NCBI GenBank assembly: GCA_964588695.1
Contig: CAZPQK010000010.1
Coordinates: 1-64,000 of the forward strand
Length of the DNA: 64,000 bases
Direction of reading: 5' to 3'
Source: CAZPQK01 sp964588695
Lineage (GTDB): Bacteria > Krumholzibacteriota > Krumholzibacteriia > WVZY01 > JAKEHA01
Positions 61,862 to 64,000 of this stretch are shown here, in pieces. Under the pieces are notes generated by a model. It was not told where the DNA came from. It ran no database searches and worked only from the letters and a program-made list of their open reading frames with translations. Numbering within the stretch: position 1 is the stretch's first letter; each line of letters starts with the position of its first letter. The position numbers and the translations under genes are program-made.

Positions 61862-62356
61862 CTAATGCGGGGCAAACACGCCAATTACGCCGGTTGTGGC
61901 CAGGGTCACAATAGCACCGGAGATGAGTATTCCCAACAGCACCGCCAGAACTGCCTTGGGCTTGGACACCCCAAAGATGAAGGCCGCCGCACAGCCGGTC
62001 CACGCCCCGGTGACCGGGAGAGGGATGGCGACAAACAGGACCAGTCCGATCAGTTCGAAGCGTTCAATCAGCTTACCCTTTTTACGGGTACGGGCGAACA
62101 GCCATTCGAAGAATCGGTCCCAAACGCGCCACCGGCGTAAGAACTTTGAGGTTGGGCCCAGCAGGTAGATCAGCGGAATTACGGGAATAAAATTACCGAT
62201 GACCCCAAGCGCGTATGCTTTCTGCCACGTCATGTCCGCCACGGTAATCGCATACGGAATTGCGCCCCGCAACTCGGAGATCGGCATCATCGCCAGAAGC
62301 AGTGTAGCGGTATCGTGCGAGAAGCCAGCGACCAGGCCGCGGGCCCATTCACGCAT
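61862..62356 (-). CDS. COG2426 small membrane protein (annotated small multidrug exporter family)
   Basis: A 164-residue protein with four to five hydrophobic segments. MPISELRGAIPYAI near residue 24 is the conserved E-L-R-G-A-I-P motif, and LPVTGAWTGCAAAF near 110 is the second hallmark. The family name derives from weak evidence and the true substrate is unknown. ATG 62356 overlaps the pcm stop by 8 nt, so it is the last gene of the surE-pcm operon. Confidence 0.85.
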   Translation of the reverse strand: MREWARGLVAGFSHDTATLLLAMMPISELRGAIPYAITVADMTWQKAYALGVIGNFIPVIPLIYLLGPTSKFLRRWRVWDRFFEWLFARTRKKGKLIERFELIGLVLFVAIPLPVTGAWTGCAAAFIFGVSKPKAVLAVLLGILISGAIVTLATTGVIGVFAPH

Positions 62357-63059
62357 ACGGCTGGTCGTTTTGCGAAGCTACGCGCGCAGCCTCTTCGGCC
62401 GGCAGCGGATCCCGGACCATTGGCACAAACGAGCACTCCTGCAGCCGCTCCAGCGAGAACGCGTTGCCCCGACGCGTGAGCCGAATGACTTCCTGGCTGT
62501 GGTCCTCTTTGGTGACCGGCCCCACAAAGCTACCGCCGTCGGTGAGCTGAAGCAGTAACTCCTTGGGAACCTGGGTAGCTGCCGCGGTCAGCAGCACACG
62601 GTCGAACGGCGCTTCTTCGGGCCAACCAATCGCGCCGTCGCCGACGCGAATGCGTACGTTGTTAAAAAGGAGGTCTTGAAGAGTCTTAGCGGCTTTGGAC
62701 GCAAGTCCCGAGAGGCGTTCTACCGAATAGACACGGTCGGAGAGGCTGGCAAGCACAGCTGCCTGGTAGCCTGAACCGGTTCCGATTTCGAGCACGGTTT
62801 CTTCGCCGGAGAGTTTCATGGCTTCGCAAAGATAGGCCACCATGTACGGCTTAGACATCGTCTGCGAAAATCCAATTGGAAAGGAATGATCGCTGTAGGC
62901 TTCGGCACCTGCGTCGCGATCCAGGAAGACGTGACGCGGGACTTTCATCATCGCGTCGAGAACTCGCTTGTCTTTGATTCCGCGGTCGTGTAGTTGCTCG
63001 CGGACCATGCGCTCGCGCGCGATGCGATAGTCTTTCCACCTCACAGCTCGAATCGCCAC
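62349..63059 (-). CDS. pcm: Protein-L-isoaspartate O-methyltransferase
   Basis: A 236-residue repair enzyme that methylates isoaspartyl residues with SAM. MVREQLHDRGIKDKRVLDAM near the N-terminus, then ISQTMSKPYMVA-type segment (IGFSQTMSKPYMVA), then the SAM-binding VLEIGTGSGYQAAVLA near 95-110 are the full family pattern. GTG 63059 overlaps surE by 19 nt. surE-pcm adjacency is widespread in Gram-negatives. Confidence 0.95.
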   Translation of the reverse strand: MAIRAVRWKDYRIARERMVREQLHDRGIKDKRVLDAMMKVPRHVFLDRDAGAEAYSDHSFPIGFSQTMSKPYMVAYLCEAMKLSGEETVLEIGTGSGYQAAVLASLSDRVYSVERLSGLASKAAKTLQDLLFNNVRIRVGDGAIGWPEEAPFDRVLLTAAATQVPKELLLQLTDGGSFVGPVTKEDHSQEVIRLTRRGNAFSLERLQECSFVPMVRDPLPAEEAARVASQNDQPYA

Positions 63060-63790
63060 CTTTCCATTTCGACGATCGCGCGGTAGTCGGTGAGGTCGAG
63101 ATGAAGGGGTGTAACCGAGACGTATCCAGCGCGGATGGCTTCGATATCGGTTCCCTCGTCATCTTTCCACACCGGTGCCTCGCCACCGATGGTGTACCAA
63201 CTGTGTTCCGACCTGGGCGGGGCCGGATCAATAAAATTCTCGTAGTGTCGCGACCCGGTCTTGGTGATCCTGACGCCCTTAGGCTTTGAGATCGTCGGAT
63301 CCGGGATGTTGACATTCAGCAGATCGTCAGGCGCGAGGCCTTGCGCCAGAACTTGCCGAACAATCTCCCTCACAATTTCCACGTGCGCCGGGTCCGAAAC
63401 CGTCGACTGCAACGCCGAAAAGGCCACCGCCGGTACTCCAAGGATGACCCCTTCGACAGCGGCCGCGACGGTACCGCTGTAGTGGACATCCTCGCCCATG
63501 TTGGGGCCGTGGTTGACCCCAGAGACCACCAGGTCCGGGAGTGACCGAAGGATGACTTGTATCGCCATCACGATACAGTCGGTCGGCGTTCCCCCAACCC
63601 GGTAGTGATGATCGTCTACGCGCTTTACTTCGATCGGGCTACGAACCGTTAACGCGTGACTGGTTGCGCTTTGTTCTGTGTCCGGCGCAACCACATAAAC
63701 CTCTCCTAACGGAGAAACCGCTTCCTCTAGAACTTTAATACCTGCGGCATCGAACCCATCATCGTTACAGACTAATATCCGTGCGGACAT
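63041..63790 (-). CDS. surE: 5'/3'-nucleotidase
   Basis: A 249-residue metal-dependent phosphatase that removes phosphate from nucleoside monophosphates. ILVCNDDGFDAAGIKVLEE at the N-terminus has the metal-binding Asp8-Asp9 pair. Ser in EQSATSHALT and VSGVNHGPNMG with its Asn complete the active site. ATG 63790 is preferred because the protein then begins MSARILVCNDDG, as in homologues. Confidence 0.95.
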   Translation of the reverse strand: MSARILVCNDDGFDAAGIKVLEEAVSPLGEVYVVAPDTEQSATSHALTVRSPIEVKRVDDHHYRVGGTPTDCIVMAIQVILRSLPDLVVSGVNHGPNMGEDVHYSGTVAAAVEGVILGVPAVAFSALQSTVSDPAHVEIVREIVRQVLAQGLAPDDLLNVNIPDPTISKPKGVRITKTGSRHYENFIDPAPPRSEHSWYTIGGEAPVWKDDEGTDIEAIRAGYVSVTPLHLDLTDYRAIVEMERWRFEL

Positions 63791-63844
63791 GTAGACACCG
63801 TGTTCCAAGAAAGCGGTCGGACGACCAGCGAATGGACTCCCAGT

Positions 63845-64000
63845 TTACCAAAATAAAGTTCTTAACACCAACCTAAAAAAACGCCAGGCGTCCACGATGG
63901 GATTGATCGCGCTCACTTCGTCGCCATATATCGTTTTTACCGGAACGGATGCGATTTTCAGGCCCGCGCGCCCGGCCTTGATGAGAATCTCTGACTCCGT
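63845..64000 (-). CDS. Glycosyltransferase family 2, dolichyl-phosphate-mannose-synthase-like, C-terminal fragment
   Basis: Only the last 51 residues are in the window; the 5' part lies beyond position 64000. The segment ESEILIKAGRAGLKIASVPV followed by KTIYGDEVSAINP is the typical end of the catalytic domain in polyprenyl-phosphate-sugar synthases (E-x-E-x-L-I, then P-V-x-T-x-Y). The frame then runs through RFFRLVLRTLFW to TAA at 63845-63847. No complete start is visible. It probably supplies polyprenyl-phosphate-linked sugars for GT-C enzymes such as the one at 41055. Confidence 0.72.
   Translation of the reverse strand, partial: TESEILIKAGRAGLKIASVPVKTIYGDEVSAINPIVDAWRFFRLVLRTLFW

Overview
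The window is a contiguous stretch, apart from two 10-N assembly gaps, from a Gram-negative (diderm) bacterium. The diderm features are an LptE-like lipoprotein, a BamA/TamA-like outer-membrane barrel, a PorV-like outer-membrane protein, several lipoboxes, and an ABC exporter with a polysaccharide-type Wzt C-terminal domain. Genes are dense, starts are mostly ATG/GTG, and stop-start overlaps are frequent. Exosortase/EpsI, DUF5683 proteins, PorV-like protein and secreted FN3/Ig proteins with an FlgD-like C-terminal module would fit a deep-branching FCB-type lineage. That placement is inference; no 16S or ribosomal-protein marker lies in the window.

Region 1 (1-34.1 kb) is an exosortase-linked exopolysaccharide locus, entirely on the + strand. 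In order it holds glycosyltransferases, a NodB deacetylase fused to a glycosyltransferase, an O-antigen-ligase-like membrane protein, a PaaK-like adenylate-forming enzyme, and a second deacetylase-like protein. A secreted FN3/Ig protein (broken by a gap), exosortase, EpsI and a run of envelope proteins follow (TPR lipoprotein, DUF5683, FN3 lipoprotein, PorV-like protein with a SPOR-like tail). The initiating sugar-phosphate transferase is an isolated unit between a good sigma-54 -24/-12 promoter (17717-17732) and an intrinsic terminator. Next come sugar-nucleotide and assembly genes: GT2, GT4, two SDRs, a C-methyltransferase, a sugar-1-phosphate cytidylyltransferase-like enzyme, a PIG-L deacetylase, Wzm/Wzt and a UGM-like flavoprotein. 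The locus ends in a sensor kinase, with a four-cysteine insertion in its GAF domain, and a sigma-54 response regulator that plausibly acts on that promoter. Housekeeping lptE, holA and a small TusA-like gene follow.

Region 2 (34-49.5 kb) is mixed-strand: a Tic20/DUF4870-type membrane protein, a YfgM-like TPR protein, a PDZ-membrane-GAF-PP2C phosphatase, large membrane glycosyltransferase/TPR proteins, DUF1508, a surface-antigen barrel, two convergent GT4 enzymes and a phosphodiesterase/alkaline-phosphatase-fold protein. The 38.04-38.60 kb intergenic stretch is unusually rich in RNA structure: a possible 15-residue ORF, a long hairpin, a near-consensus sigma-70 promoter, and an RNA of about 130 nt closed by a 12-bp stem ending in a T-rich tail.

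Region 3 (49.5-64 kb) carries secreted proteins, a DUF885 metallopeptidase, a PqiA-like membrane protein that seems to start at AUC, and an operon of N-formylglutamate-amidohydrolase-like, DUF1704 metallopeptidase and ATP-grasp ligase genes. After an Ig-domain lipoprotein come cysteine synthase, tRNA-Arg(CCU), apt, an RpoD/RpoS-type sigma factor, tRNA-Pro(CGG), a COG2426 membrane protein, pcm, surE and the 3' end of a dolichyl-phosphate-mannose-synthase-like GT2.

The items most worth following up are the orphan structured RNA, three genes that lack a canonical start codon where one is expected, the sigma-54 circuit of the exosortase locus, and the ligase/metallopeptidase operon.
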